Shown: positions 1 through 11,300 of the stretch, piece after piece
Position numbering within the stretch: the first letter of the stretch is position 1
Layout of the letters: every line of letters begins with the position of its first letter
Assembly: GCF_018139485.1 (NCBI RefSeq)
Contig: NZ_JAGSNF010000002.1
Span: forward strand, 1 to 61,686
Reading direction: 5' to 3'
Origin: Phycicoccus avicenniae
GTDB taxonomy: Bacteria; Actinomycetota; Actinomycetes; Actinomycetales; Dermatophilaceae
DNA length: 61,686 nt
The notes under the pieces: model-generated
What the model was told of the DNA's origin: nothing
What the model saw: the letters and a program-made list of their open reading frames with translations, nothing else
Database searches by the model: none
Position numbers and translations under genes: made by a program

Positions 1-80
1 CCGCACCGCGGTGGGGGGGGCCCGCCCGGGGGGGCCCCCCCCCCGCGGGGGGGGGGGGCCCCCCCCGCCCCCCGCCGCAC
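1..80. other. Low-complexity G/C tract at window start
   Basis: Nearly every base is G or C, in long homopolymer runs. No gene or plausible regulatory structure can be read. The composition is far more extreme than the coding DNA that follows and looks like a sequencing or assembly artefact near a contig end. The promoter of the following operon therefore cannot be judged. Confidence 0.6.
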
Positions 81-114
81 GGGCACATCACCGATCACGA
101 GGAGTGGACAGACG

Positions 115-1278
115 ATGACGAGGACCGGACGGACCGGACTGTGGCTCGTGGGAGCCGGGGGGTCGGTGGCGAGCACCGTCGTGGCCGGGCTGGCTGCGAT
201 GCGAGTGGGCGCCGCCGGACCCGGCGGGGTGGTGACGGAGACGTCCGCGTTCGCCGGGGCCGGCCTCGTCGACACGGCCGACCTCGTGACCGGCGGGCAC
301 GACGTCCACGAGGTCTCGCTCACCAAGCGGGTCGAGGACCTCGCGACGGCCGGGGTCGTGCCGCACGACCTCGCGCGCCTCGTCGCCGCCGACCTCGACG
401 CCGCCTCCGAGCGGGTGCGTCCCGGGTACGCGGTGGGCGCGGAGGACCAGGGCGCGGCCGTGCGCCGGCTCGCCGAGGACCTGCGTGACTTCCGCGAGCG
501 GGAGGGTCTGGACCGGGTCGTCGTCGTCAACGTCTCCTCGACCGAGCCGCCGGTCGACGCGGCCGAGGTCCCGGCGGACGTCGCCGCGCTCGAGGCCGCC
601 TGGTCCCGGGGCGAGGCCCCGCTGCCGCCGTCGTCGGTCTACGCCGCCGCCGCGTTCACGGCCGGGTGCGCGTTCGTCGACTTCACGCCCTCCACCGGGG
701 CCCGGCTGCCGGTGCTCGGCGAGCTCGCGGCCCGGGCCGGTCTGCCGTGGGGCGGCAGCGACGGCAAGACGGGGGAGACGCTGCTGAAGTCCGTCCTCGC
801 CCCGATGTTCGCCCAGCGCGCGCTGCGGGTGCACTCGTGGAGCGGCACGAACCTCCTCGGCGGCGGTGACGGGGCGACCCTCGCCCGGCCGGACGCGTTC
901 GAGAGCAAGGCCCGCAGCAAGGCGGCCGGCGTCGGCGCGATGCTCGGCTACCCCGTCGAGGGCCCGATCCACATCGACAACGTCGCCGACCTCGGCGACT
1001 GGAAGACCGCGTGGGACCACATCACGTTCTCCGGCTTCCTCGGCACCCGGATGACGCTGCAGTTCACGTGGCAGGGCTGCGACTCCGCGCTCGCCGCGCC
1101 GCTCGTCGTCGACCTCGCCCGCCTCCTCGACCTCGCGATGCAGCGGGAGGAGTCGGGGGCGGTCCCCGCGCTCGGCTTCTTCTTCAAGGACCCCGTCGGG
1201 TCGGACGAGCACGCGCTCGCCGCGCAGTACGACGCCCTCTTGCGCTGGGTGCGCGGCGAGGGGTGGACCGGTCGATGA
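115..1278 (+). CDS. Inositol-3-phosphate synthase family protein (ebo-type cluster, gene 1)
   Basis: The 387-residue product resembles the NAD-dependent myo-inositol-1-phosphate synthase family, which isomerises glucose 6-phosphate to inositol 3-phosphate by an intramolecular aldol reaction. A Rossmann glycine motif GAGGS lies at residues 13-17. The family signature GSDGKTGET (about 214-222) is followed by LLKS and a GGGDG loop near 250. The ATG is preceded by a GAGGAG ribosome site. The stop overlaps the next ATG as ATGA. It is the first gene of an eight-gene overlapping operon with ebo genes and occupies the role of a carbocycle-forming enzyme, which eboD fills in cyanobacterial clusters. 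Family is secure; whether the substrate is glucose 6-phosphate or another sugar phosphate is open. Confidence 0.85.
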   Translation: MTRTGRTGLWLVGAGGSVASTVVAGLAAMRVGAAGPGGVVTETSAFAGAGLVDTADLVTGGHDVHEVSLTKRVEDLATAGVVPHDLARLVAADLDAASERVRPGYAVGAEDQGAAVRRLAEDLRDFREREGLDRVVVVNVSSTEPPVDAAEVPADVAALEAAWSRGEAPLPPSSVYAAAAFTAGCAFVDFTPSTGARLPVLGELAARAGLPWGGSDGKTGETLLKSVLAPMFAQRALRVHSWSGTNLLGGGDGATLARPDAFESKARSKAAGVGAMLGYPVEGPIHIDNVADLGDWKTAWDHITFSGFLGTRMTLQFTWQGCDSALAAPLVVDLARLLDLAMQREESGAVPALGFFFKDPVGSDEHALAAQYDALLRWVRGEGWTGR

Positions 1279-2180
1279 CGGCGTTCGCCGACATCGCCGA
1301 GCTCGTCCGGGCCCCCGCCGCACTCACCGTCCCGGGCGACTCGCTCGCGGGGGCCGCCGCCGCGGGCTGGCCCGCCGGGCCGCGCACGGCGGTGCTCCCC
1401 GTCGCCTCGGCCTGCCTCTACTGGGCCGGGATGGCCCTCAACGACTGGGCCGACCGGGACCTCGACGCCGACGAGCGTCCGGAGCGCCCGATCCCCTCGG
1501 GGCGGGTGTCGCCGGACCTCGCGCTCGGGGTCGCCGGTGGCCTGAGCGCCGCCGGGGTCGCCCTCGCGGCGGTCGGGGGAGGTCCCCGGGCCGCGGCGCT
1601 CGCGACGGTGCTCACCGGGGCGGTCTGGGCCTACGACCTCTCCGCGAAGCAGGGCCCGTTCAGCACCGCGACGATGGCGTCGACGCGAGGCCTGGACGTC
1701 CTCCTCGGGGCGGCGGCCGGGGGTCGGGACGGCCTGCGACGGGCCGCGCTGCCGGCCGCGGTCCTCACCGCGCACACGGCCGCGGTCACGGCGCTGAGCC
1801 GGGGCGAGGTCCACGGGACGACCCACGCCGTCGCCCGGGGGGCGCTCGCGACGACGGCCGCCGTGACGAGCGCCGTCCCGGCGCTCGCCGCGTGGACCGC
1901 CCGCACGGGTCCGGGCGGCGCGCTCGCGCGGACCGGCTCCTGTCTCGGGGCGCTCGCCGGTGCGGCCGTCTACGGGCGGTCCGTCGGCGGCGCCCAGCAG
2001 CGGGTGGTCGCCGACCCGGGGGCCGGTCCGGCGCGTGCCGCGACGGTCGCGGGCATCCACGGGATGGTCCCGCTCCAGGGCGGCCTCCTCGCCGCGGTGG
2101 GGGCGGCCCCGGTCGCCGGGGCGCTCGCCGGGGCGACGTGGGCCGCGCGGTCCGTCCTGCGCCGCGGGAGCCCGACGTGA
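1275..2180 (+). CDS. eboC: EboC-like UbiA family prenyltransferase (SCO3242 type)
   Basis: A 301-residue hydrophobic protein with the first aspartate-rich motif of UbiA prenyltransferases, N56-D-x-x-D60-x-D-x-D64, which binds Mg-diphosphate of a prenyl donor. Several Ala/Val/Leu/Gly-rich membrane helices follow. UbiA proteins join a polyprenyl chain to an aromatic or other acceptor in the membrane. Actinobacterial proteins of this type are known as SCO3242-family prenyltransferases and correspond to EboC. Overlaps of four bases occur on both sides (ATGA at 1275, GTGA at 2177), indicating translational coupling. The acceptor is unknown; the neighbouring cyclase makes a cyclitol-like acceptor possible, as inference only. 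Confidence 0.82.
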   Translation: MTAFADIAELVRAPAALTVPGDSLAGAAAAGWPAGPRTAVLPVASACLYWAGMALNDWADRDLDADERPERPIPSGRVSPDLALGVAGGLSAAGVALAAVGGGPRAAALATVLTGAVWAYDLSAKQGPFSTATMASTRGLDVLLGAAAGGRDGLRRAALPAAVLTAHTAAVTALSRGEVHGTTHAVARGALATTAAVTSAVPALAAWTARTGPGGALARTGSCLGALAGAAVYGRSVGGAQQRVVADPGAGPARAATVAGIHGMVPLQGGLLAAVGAAPVAGALAGATWAARSVLRRGSPT

Positions 2181-3037
2181 CCGGCCTGCGCCTCGGCTAC
2201 GGGCTCAACGGGTTCACCGACCACCGGCTCGTCGACGCCCTCGACGTCGTCGCCGGCCTCGGCTACGACGGCGTGGCCCTCACCCTCGACCACGCCCACC
2301 TCGACCCGTTCGGGCCGGGGCTCGCCGACCGGGTCCGGGCCGTCGCCCGGCTGCTGCGGGAGCGGGAGCTCGACGTCGTCGTCGAGACCGGCGGGCGGTA
2401 CGTCCTCGACCCGTGGCGCAAGCACCACCCGACCTTCGTCAGCGAGGACGCCGAGCGGCGGATCCGGTTCACCGAGACCGCGCTGCGGATCGCCCCGGAC
2501 CTCGGGGCGCCCGTCGTCTCGTGCTGGAGCGGCATCCTGCCCGACGACGTCGACGCCCGGACCGGGCGCGAGCGGGTCGACCGCGCCGTCGAGCGGCTGC
2601 TTCCGGTCGCCGCGGAGACGGGGACGACCCTCGCCCTCGAGCCCGAGCCCGGGATGTTCCTCGAGCGGGTCGGTGACGTCACGGCGCTCATCGACCGGTT
2701 CGACCGCCCGGAGGGGCTCGGCCTCACCGTCGACGTCGGGCACCTCGTGTGCACCGAGGACGACGCCCCGGGCGCCGTGATCCGCGACGCCGGGGGCCAC
2801 CTCGTCAACGTCCAGATCGACGACATGCGGCGCGGCGTCCACGAGCACCTGCCCTTCGGCGAGGGCGAGGTCGACCTGCCCGAGGCAGTGGGCGCCCTCC
2901 TCGACGTCGGCTACGACGGGCTCGTCCACGTCGAGCTGCCCCGGCACACCCACGCCGCGCCCTCCCTGGCGCGGCACAGCATCGAGCGGCTGCGCGCCGC
3001 CCTGTCCACCGCGACGACGAGGAGGTCCGTGCGATGA
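2177..3037 (+). CDS. Sugar phosphate isomerase/epimerase, xylose-isomerase-like TIM barrel
   Basis: The 286-residue product has the AP-endonuclease-2/xylose isomerase-like TIM barrel pattern. It starts with a YGLNGFTDHRL strand and has metal-ligand-type segments LEPEPG, DVGHL and QIDDM, and a C-terminal GEGEVDLP loop. Family members include IolE- and IolI-like inosose-converting enzymes as well as sugar epimerases. GTG at 2177 overlaps the eboC stop. The LEPEPG segment also occurs in EboE downstream, so the two barrels may be paralogues. In this operon it could act on a keto-cyclitol made from the synthase product; this is inferred from context, not shown. Confidence 0.75.
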   Translation: MTGLRLGYGLNGFTDHRLVDALDVVAGLGYDGVALTLDHAHLDPFGPGLADRVRAVARLLRERELDVVVETGGRYVLDPWRKHHPTFVSEDAERRIRFTETALRIAPDLGAPVVSCWSGILPDDVDARTGRERVDRAVERLLPVAAETGTTLALEPEPGMFLERVGDVTALIDRFDRPEGLGLTVDVGHLVCTEDDAPGAVIRDAGGHLVNVQIDDMRRGVHEHLPFGEGEVDLPEAVGALLDVGYDGLVHVELPRHTHAAPSLARHSIERLRAALSTATTRRSVR

Positions 3038-3618
3038 CCTGGACGGAAGAGGCCCTGCGAACGGTCCAGGAGGACGCGAGCCACGTCCACGTCGCCTTCC
3101 CTGGCGCCGCCCGACGGGCCCGGGCCGAGGGCGTGGACGGCGAGCGGCTCCGGATCGACCTGCTGCTCGCCCTGCCCGGCGACGCCGACGCGGTGGCGGC
3201 GCTCGTGCAGGAGGTGTACGAGCACGGCGACAGCGCCGAGAAGCTCGCCGTCCTGCGGGCGCTCCCCGAGCTCGACCACCCCACCGACCGGCGCGAGGCC
3301 GTCGGCGACCGGCTGCTGCCGGTCGTCCGCGACGCGCTCCGCACGAACGACACCCGGCTCGTCGCCGCCGCGATGGGCCCCTACGCCCGGACCCACCTCG
3401 AGGACACGGCCTGGCGGCAGGGTGTCGTCAAGGCGCTCTTCACCGGGATCCCCCTCGCGATGGTCGACGGCCTCGACGCACGGCGCGACGACACCCTCGT
3501 GCGGATGGTCTCCGACTTCGCCGACGAGCGCCGCGCCGCCGGCCGCGAGGTCCCGGCCGACGCCTGGCTCGTCCTCGTGGACACCCCGAGCACCCACCAC
3601 GGAAGGAGCCTGCGGTGA
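3034..3618 (+). CDS. eboA: EboA-domain protein
   Basis: A 194-residue, mostly helical protein without signal peptide or membrane helix. It carries the features remembered for EboA: a middle segment around AMGPYARTHL, then DTAWRQGVVKALFTG and GLDARRDDTLVRM, followed by the conserved DFADERRAAGR and VPADAW segment near the C-terminus. EboA is the hallmark gene of ebo clusters, whose biochemical role is unknown; cyanobacterial ebo genes were linked to scytonemin delivery to the periplasm. The ATG overlaps the preceding stop (ATGA), and the 3' end overlaps the next GTG. The helical pattern suggests a HEAT-like scaffold, which is inference. Confidence 0.82.
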   Translation: MTWTEEALRTVQEDASHVHVAFPGAARRARAEGVDGERLRIDLLLALPGDADAVAALVQEVYEHGDSAEKLAVLRALPELDHPTDRREAVGDRLLPVVRDALRTNDTRLVAAAMGPYARTHLEDTAWRQGVVKALFTGIPLAMVDGLDARRDDTLVRMVSDFADERRAAGREVPADAWLVLVDTPSTHHGRSLR

Positions 3619-4484
3619 GGATCTTCGACCCGCACATCCACATGACGTCCCGCACGACCGAGGACTACGAGCGGATGTACTCCGCCGGCGTCCGTGCGCT
3701 CGTCGAGCCCTCGTTCTGGCTCGGCCAGCCGCGCACGAGCGTCGGGACGTTCTGCGACTACTTCGACGCCATCCTCGGCTGGGAGCCCTTCCGGGCCTCG
3801 CAGTTCGGCATCGCGCACTTCGCGACGATCGGGCTCAACCCGAAAGAGGCCAACGACCCCCGCTGCCGCGAGGTGCTCGACGTCCTGCCCCGCTACCTCG
3901 AGAAGGACCGGGTCGTCGCCGTCGGCGAGCTCGGCTACGACTCGATGACGCCCGAGGAGGAGGAGGTCTTCGAGGCCCAGCTGGCCCTCGCCGTCACCCA
4001 CGAGCTGCCCGCGCTGGTCCACACCCCGCACCGGGACAAGCTCGCCGGGACGCGCCGGACGATCGACGTCGTGAACGCCAGCGGCCTCGAGCCGGGCCGT
4101 GTCCTCGTCGACCACCTCAACGAGGTGACCGTCGGCGAGGTCGCCGGGTCCGGCTGCTGGATGGGTTTCTCCATCTACCCGGACACGAAGATGGACCCGC
4201 ACCGGATGGTCGCGATCCTCAAGGAGTACGGCCTCGAGCGCATCGTCGTGAACTCCGCGGCCGACTGGGGCCGCAGCGACCCGCTGCTCACCCTGCGCAC
4301 GGGCGAGGCGATGCGGGCCGCGGGGTTCTCGGTCGACGACGTCGACCGTGTCCTGTGGCGCAACCCCGTCGAGTTCTACCGCCAGTCCGGGCGGCTCGAG
4401 ATCGACGACCTCGACGAGACCGTCGGGGCCGTCGCCGGCGCGACGTTCGAGGGCAACTCCGTCCTGCGGGGGAGCCGCGACTGA
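3615..4484 (+). CDS. eboB: EboB, TatD-like metal-dependent hydrolase
   Basis: The 289-residue product has the TatD amidohydrolase layout. The N-terminal FDPHIHMTSRT supplies the HxH metal ligands. A central GELGYD holds the bridging acidic ligand, HTPHRDKL another histidine cluster, DHLNEVT the next ligand, and NSAADWGRSDPL the C-terminal aspartate motif. TatD proteins are Mg- or Zn-dependent phosphodiesterases or hydrolases, but EboB substrates are unknown. A GTG start with a GGAAGGAG ribosome site overlaps eboA (GTGA), and the stop shares one base with the next start (TGATG). Cytoplasmic: no signal peptide is seen. Confidence 0.82.
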   Translation: MRIFDPHIHMTSRTTEDYERMYSAGVRALVEPSFWLGQPRTSVGTFCDYFDAILGWEPFRASQFGIAHFATIGLNPKEANDPRCREVLDVLPRYLEKDRVVAVGELGYDSMTPEEEEVFEAQLALAVTHELPALVHTPHRDKLAGTRRTIDVVNASGLEPGRVLVDHLNEVTVGEVAGSGCWMGFSIYPDTKMDPHRMVAILKEYGLERIVVNSAADWGRSDPLLTLRTGEAMRAAGFSVDDVDRVLWRNPVEFYRQSGRLEIDDLDETVGAVAGATFEGNSVLRGSRD

Positions 4485-5668
4485 TGCGCTTCCGGCACGC
4501 CGACGGGTCGACGGTCCACCTCGCGTACTGCACGAACGTCCACGCGGGGGACACCGTCGAGGACGTCCTCGCCCACCTCGACCGGTTCTGCCTGCCCGTG
4601 CGAAGCCACCTCGGCAGCGACCTGCTCGGGGTCGGCCTGTGGCTCGCCGCCCCCGCGGCCCGGGTCCTCGCGGCCGACCCCGCCCGGACGGCAGGTCTGC
4701 GGGCCGCGCTCGCCGAGCGGGGCCTGGAGACGGTGACGCTCAACGCCTTCCCGTACCGCGGCTTCCAGGAGCCGGTCGTCAAGCACCGCGTCTACCACCC
4801 GGACTGGACGGGCGACGAACGCCTCGACTACACCCTCGACTGCGCGCGCGTGCTCGCCGGGCTGCTGCCGGACGACGCCGCCCGCGGCAGCGTCTCGACC
4901 CTGCCGCTCGCCTGGCGCACCCCGTGGGACGACGGTCGGGCCCACGACGCGCGGGAGCGGCTGGACCGGCTGGCCGCGGGGCTCGCCGACCTCGAGGAGG
5001 AGACCGGCCGCACCGTGCGGGTCGGCCTCGAGCCCGAGCCGGGCTGCGTCGTCGAGACCGTCGCCGACGCGGCCGACCACCTCGCCGGGCTCGACGGTGA
5101 CCGCCTCGGGGTGTGCCTCGACGTGTGCCACCTCGCGACCGGGTTCGAGGACGTGGCCTCCACCCCGGGGCGGCTCGCCGCGGCCGGACTGCCCGTCGTG
5201 AAGTCGCAGGTGTCGGCCGCCCTGCACGCCGCCGACCCGCACGACCCCACGACCCGCGAGGCGCTCGCCGCCTTCGACGAGGAGCGGTTCCTGCACCAGA
5301 CCCGCCGGGGCGCCCGTCCCGGCGAGTCCGGTGGGGCCGCCGGCGGGGTCGACGACCTGCCCGAGGCGCTGGCCGGCGGCCTAGAGGACGCCGGCGACCC
5401 CTGGCGGGTGCACTTCCACGTCCCGCTCGGGGAGCAGCCGCAGGCGCCGCTGACCGCCACCCAGGACACGACCCGCGACTGGCTCGCGACGCTCGTCGCG
5501 GGTCCCGTCCCCCTCACCGACCACCTCGAGGTCGAGACGTACACGTGGGGGGTGCTGCCCGAGCGGCTGCGCCCCCGGACCGACGACGACCTCGCCCGGC
5601 GGATCGCCGGCGAGCTCGCGTGGACCCGTGACCGGCTCGTCGACCTCGGACTCAAGGAGATCCCGTGA
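4484..5668 (+). CDS. eboE: EboE, metabolite traffic TIM-barrel protein
   Basis: The 394-residue protein resembles EboE. It begins with [16 protein letters not shown], then LGLW-type barrel segments, [10 protein letters not shown] and the YHPDWT segment, followed by [18 protein letters not shown] and VKSQVSAAL. The C-terminal half contains HFHVPL and [10 protein letters not shown], both distinctive for EboE. The fold is a xylose-isomerase-like barrel with likely metal ligands E, D and H in those motifs. The EboE reaction is unknown. Start and stop overlap neighbours (TGATG at 4484, GTGA at 5665), so expression is coupled to eboB and eboF. Length is close to other EboE proteins as I recall them. 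Confidence 0.82.
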   Translation: MRFRHADGSTVHLAYCTNVHAGDTVEDVLAHLDRFCLPVRSHLGSDLLGVGLWLAAPAARVLAADPARTAGLRAALAERGLETVTLNAFPYRGFQEPVVKHRVYHPDWTGDERLDYTLDCARVLAGLLPDDAARGSVSTLPLAWRTPWDDGRAHDARERLDRLAAGLADLEEETGRTVRVGLEPEPGCVVETVADAADHLAGLDGDRLGVCLDVCHLATGFEDVASTPGRLAAAGLPVVKSQVSAALHAADPHDPTTREALAAFDEERFLHQTRRGARPGESGGAAGGVDDLPEALAGGLEDAGDPWRVHFHVPLGEQPQAPLTATQDTTRDWLATLVAGPVPLTDHLEVETYTWGVLPERLRPRTDDDLARRIAGELAWTRDRLVDLGLKEIP

Positions 5669-7091
5669 CCCTCAAGACCTCACCCCACCCGGTGCTCCTG
5701 CTCGACGTCGTCGGGCTGACCCCCCGGGCGCTCGCCGACATGCCGCGGCTGTCCCGGCTCGCCGAGCAGGGGACGCGCAGCGCGCTCGAGACCGTGCTCC
5801 CGGCCGTGACGTGCTCGGTGCAGTCGACCTTCCTCACCGGCCGCACCCCGGCCGAGCACGGCGCCGTCGGCAACGGATGGTTCTTCCGCGACCTCGGCGA
5901 GATCATGTTCTGGCGCCAGCCGAACAGCCTCGTCGCGGGGGAGAAGGTGTGGGACGCCCTGCGCCGCACCTACCCCGGTGCCACGGTGGCGAACGTCTGC
6001 TGGTGGTACGCCATGGGCATGGACGTCGACTCGCTCGTCACGCCCCGCCCGGTCTACCACGCGGACGGCCGCAAGTCGCCGGACTGCTACACGCGCCCTC
6101 CGGGACTGCGCGACGCGCTCACCGCGGACCTCGGGCCCTTCCCGCTCTTCCAGTACTGGGGGCCGACGGCGTCCATCGCGTCGTCCCGGTGGATCGTCGA
6201 GGCGACCCGCCGGCTCATGCCGGAGCACGACCTCACGCTCGCGTACGTGCCCCATCTCGACTACGACCTCCAGCGCTTCGGGCCGCGCTCGCCGCAGGCC
6301 CGCGAGGCCGCCCGCGAGCTCGACGCCGTCCTCGCGCCGCTGCTCGACGACGCCGAGCGCCTCGGCGTCGAGGTGGTCGTCGTCAGCGAGTACGGCATCA
6401 CCGACGTCGACCGTCCGGTGCCGCTCAACCGGCACCTGCGCCGGGCCGGGCTGCTCGAGGTGTACACCCAGGAGGGGATGGAGTACCTCGACCCGTGGGC
6501 CTCGCGGGCGTTCGCCGTCGCCGACCACCAGGTCGCCCACCTCTACGTCCGCGACCCGGGCGACCTCGAGCACGTCCGCTCCCTCGTCGCGGAGGTGCCC
6601 GGCGTCGAGCAGGTCCTCGACCGGGAGGAGCAGGCGGCCCACGGCATCGACCACGAGCGCTCGGGCGACCTCGTCGTCGTCGCCGACGAGCGGTCCTGGT
6701 TCGCCTACGCCTACTGGCTCGACGACGACCGGGCCCCCGACTTCGCGCACGGGGTCGAGATCCACCGCAAGCCCGGCTACGACCCGGCCGAGCTCTTCTT
6801 CGACCCCGACGACCGCACGGCCAAGGCCCGGGCCGGGCTCTCGCTCGTGCGCAAGAAGGTCGGCCTGCGCTACGCGATGCGCGTGGTCCCCCTCGACCCG
6901 TCGTGCGTCCGCGGCAGCCACGGCCGCCTCGGCGGCGACCCCGAGGACGGCCCCGTCGTCCTCACGTCCACCCCCCGACCCCTCGGTGGCAGCATCGCCG
7001 CCACCGAGGTCCACGATCTCGTCCTCGCGGCGGCCGGTGCGGCCGAGCCGCGGGGGCGGTCCCTGACCGACGACCTCACGAGGAGCTCCCG

Positions 7092-7095
<4 letters not shown>
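5665..7095 (+). CDS. eboF: EboF, nucleotide pyrophosphatase/phosphodiesterase-fold protein
   Basis: The 476-residue product has the alkaline phosphatase superfamily core of type I phosphodiesterases. Asp14 in LLLDVVG is a metal ligand. Thr49 in [10 protein letters not shown] is the likely nucleophile, followed by [39 protein letters not shown] and a later NRHLRRAG segment supply further metal-site residues. The enzyme should cleave a phosphomonoester or phosphodiester; the natural substrate in ebo clusters is unknown. No N-terminal signal peptide is seen, so it is probably cytoplasmic or membrane-associated through partners. GTG overlaps eboE, and the stop overlaps the last gene (ATGA at 7092). 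Confidence 0.82.
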
Positions 7096-8099
<1,004 letters not shown>

Positions 8100-8134
8100 C
8101 CGGGGCCGGTCCGCTCCGGCCCCGACGCACCACC

Positions 8135-8175
8135 CCGGTTCCGCCACCAGGTGCCCTTCCTGGTGGCGGAACCGG
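8135..8175 (+). terminator. Strong hairpin after ebo-type operon
   Basis: A perfect 17-bp inverted repeat (8135-8151 with 8159-8175) surrounds a 7-base loop, 36 bases after the operon stop. There is no U-tract, as is usual in high-GC actinobacteria. It probably ends the ebo transcript. Confidence 0.7.
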
Positions 8176-8226
8176 TGCGTTCACCCCCGCTCCGACGCCA
8201 GGTGTCCTTTCTGGTGGCGGACCCGG
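8140..8226. repeat. Two tandem copies of a hairpin element
   Basis: The hairpin core at 8140-8175 is repeated 51 bases downstream at 8191-8226 with a few substitutions (shared core TCCG..GCCAGGTG..CTT.CTGGTGGCGGA.CCGGTGC). The second copy has a mismatched stem. This looks like a small duplicated intergenic element. Confidence 0.55.
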
Positions 8227-8280
8227 TGCTTGCGCAAAGGGTCGTCACGCGAGTCTTTTGCGGAAAGACCGTCATAAGTC

Positions 8281-8321
8281 TTGAAATCCACACCATAAGA
8301 CTCCTACGTTCAACGGTGAAC
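8281..8321 (+). promoter_or_regulatory. Promoter with LacI-type operator for the 8372 gene
   Basis: TTGAAA at 8281-8286 and TACGTT at 8305-8310 are separated by 18 bases. The imperfect palindrome GTTCA-ACGG-TGAAC (8308-8321, 12 of 14 positions symmetric, central CG) overlaps the -10 side. The central CG is typical of LacI-family operators, so sugar control of the secreted protein gene is likely. Confidence 0.45.
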
Positions 8322-8371
8322 GTGCGCGGCCACCGTCGGTCGCGTGTCATCGAGCGCCGAGGACGTCGCCC

Positions 8372-11300
8372 ATGATCAGCACCGTCGCCCGCCCCGTCCG
8401 CACCGCGGCCCGGCTCCTCCTCGCGGGGGCCGTGGCCTTCGCCGGGGCCGCCGCGGTCCCGCCCGCCGCCCTCGCGGCGGAGGCGGACACCCAGCCCGGT
8501 GCCACCCTGCGGGTCTACGACCTCGGCTCGGTCTCGCTCAGCGAGCTGTGCACCCTGCGCGGCGGACAGACCCCGAACGTCGACCGGTACGTCCCGGTCA
8601 TCGACTACTCCAGCGACGAGGACTTCGGTCTCGCCGACAACTTCGTGTCGCACACGCTCGCCGACCTCGTCGTCCCCCAGGACGGTGAGTACGCCTTCCG
8701 GCTCACGAGCGACGACGGCTCCCGCCTCACGAGCGACGACGGCTCCCGCCTCACGATCGACGACACCCTCGTCATCGACCACGACGGGCTGCGCGGCATC
8801 GACCCGCCGGGCGAGGGCACCGCGACCCTCACCGAGGGATCGCACCCGCTCTTCCTCGAGCACTTCGAGGCCGGCGGCGGCCAGCAGGTGACCCTCGAGT
8901 GGCGCACCCCGGGCGCGAGCGACTTCGAGGTCGTCCCGAGCGAGAACCTCGCGACGCCCGCCGACGTCGTCCGGGTCACCGCCCCCGGCACGAAGGCCTG
9001 CGAGGGCGAGACGGACTCGCCCGGCGACGGGCTGCCGCTGGAGTCGGTCAACCCGGTCTACGACCTCGTCGACCTGCGCCCCGACGGCTTCGAGCCGATG
9101 GTCTCGGCCCTCGCGTGGGATCAGGACGACCTCCTCGTCGCGACGTCGGGCAACGTCAGCCCCGGCGGCCCGGTCGACGACCCGGAGTCCGGTGAGGTGT
9201 TCCGGCTCGAGGGCGTCCTCGACGCCGCCGGCCCCGAGGACGTCACGGTCACCCCGGTCGCGGGCGACCTGCTCAACCCCATGGGCATGACGGTCGTCGA
9301 CGGCACGATCCACGTCTCCGAGCGCGACGGCCTCACCGCGCTGCGGCCCGACGCCGACGGCGACGGCCTGCTCGAGCAGGAGACCGTCGCCGAGTGGCCG
9401 TACGGCGGCAACTTCCACGAGTTCGCCTTCGGCCTCGTCCACCGCGACGGCGCGTTCTGGGTCAACCTCTCCGTGGCCATCGACGCGGGCGGCGCGACGA
9501 CCGACCCGCAGCCGGCCGACGGGCGCGGCACGGCGATCCGCATCGACGACGAGACCGGCGAGGTCTCCTTCGTCGCCGGCGGCCTGCGTACCCCGAACGG
9601 CATGGGCGTCGGCCCCGACGGCGAGATGTTCATCAGCGACAACCAGGGTGCCTGGCTCCCGGCGTCGAAGATCATGCACCTCGAGCAGGGCCGGTTCTTC
9701 AACCACCGGACGACCCCGGCCGGCCCGTTCGACGACGAGCCGGTGACCCGGCCCGTCGTGTGGCTGCCGCAGAACGAGATCGGCAACTCGCCGAGCAACC
9801 CGGTGATGCTCGAGGAGGGACCGTTCGCCGGCCAGCTCCTCATCGGCGACGTCACGTACGGCGGCCTCCAGCGCACGTTCGTCGAGACCGTCGACGACCA
9901 GTACCAGGGCGCGGTCTTCCGGCACACCGCCGGGCTCGAGGCCGGCGTCAACCGCACCCTCCTCGGCCCCGACGGGGCGCTGTACATCGGCGGCATCGGT
10001 GAGGCCGGCAACTGGAGCGAGGGTGGCAAGCTGACCTACGGCCTCCAGAAGCTCTCCCCGAACGGCGCCACGGCCTTCGAGATGCGCGAGATGCGCGCGA
10101 CCGCCACCGGCTTCGACGTCGAGTACACCGAGCCGCTGAGCGAGGAGACCGCCGCCGGCATCGCCGACGCGTTCCAGGTCGAGCAGTGGGCCTACAGCCC
10201 GGCGACGACCTACGGCGGTCCGAAGATCGGCGAGGAGGAGCTCGCCGTCACCGGCGCCACGGTGTCGGACGACGGGCTCACCGTCTCGCTCGAGGTCGAG
10301 GGCCTGAAGACCGACCGCGTCGTCCACCTCCGCTCGCCGCGCTCCTTCACGAGCGCCGACGGCGAGGAGCTGTGGACGACCGAGGCCTGGTACACGCTCA
10401 ACGAGCAGCCGGGTGACGACGACCAGCCGACATTCCTCGAGGCCGAGGAGGGCCAGCTCGACGGCGGCGCGACGATCGCGACCGACCATATCGCCCACTC
10501 CGGGGACGGCTTCGTCGCCGCCCTCGACGAGCGGCACGCGGGCACGACGTTCCGGGTGGAGGCCGACGAGGCCGGTGCCGTCGACCTCGGGCTGCGCTAC
10601 GCCAACGGCCCCAACCCGTTCCAGGGCGACAAGACCCTCTCGCTCGTCGTCAACGGCGAGCGGCAGCAGGTGACCTTCCCGTCCACCGGCACGTGGGGCA
10701 CGTGGTCGACGCTCACCGAGCGGGTCGACCTCGTTGCCGGCACGAACCTCGTCGAGGTCGAGGTGGGCCTCGACGACACCGGGCACGTCAACCTCGATGC
10801 GATGTCCGTGCGCCCCGCCGGCGAGCGCATCGAGCTCCTCGGCGCCGACGGCGACCTGTCCGAGTGGCAGCACACCGACGGCCGCGCGTCGGAGTGGCCG
10901 GCCGCCGGCGAGGGGGTCGTCGAGGTCTGCTGCGGCGACCTGCGGACCAAGGAGTCCTTCGGCGACTACCGCCTGCACGTCGAGTTCTGGCTCCCCGAGT
11001 ACCCGGCCGACGTCACCGGCCAGGACCGGGCCAACTCCGGTGTCTACCAGCAGGACCGCTACGAGGTGCAGGTCCTCGACTCGTACGGGGTCGACCCGCT
11101 CGCGACGAACGACGCCGCGGCGGTCTACCAGCAGAAGGCCGCCGACGTGAACGCCGCGACCCCGCCGGGGACGTGGCAGACGTACGACGTCGACTTCACC
11201 GCGGCCCGCTTCGACGCGGACGGCACGAAGGTGTCCGACGCCCGGCTCACGATGGACTGGAACGGCGAGCGCGTCCACGACGACGTCGCGATCACCGGCC

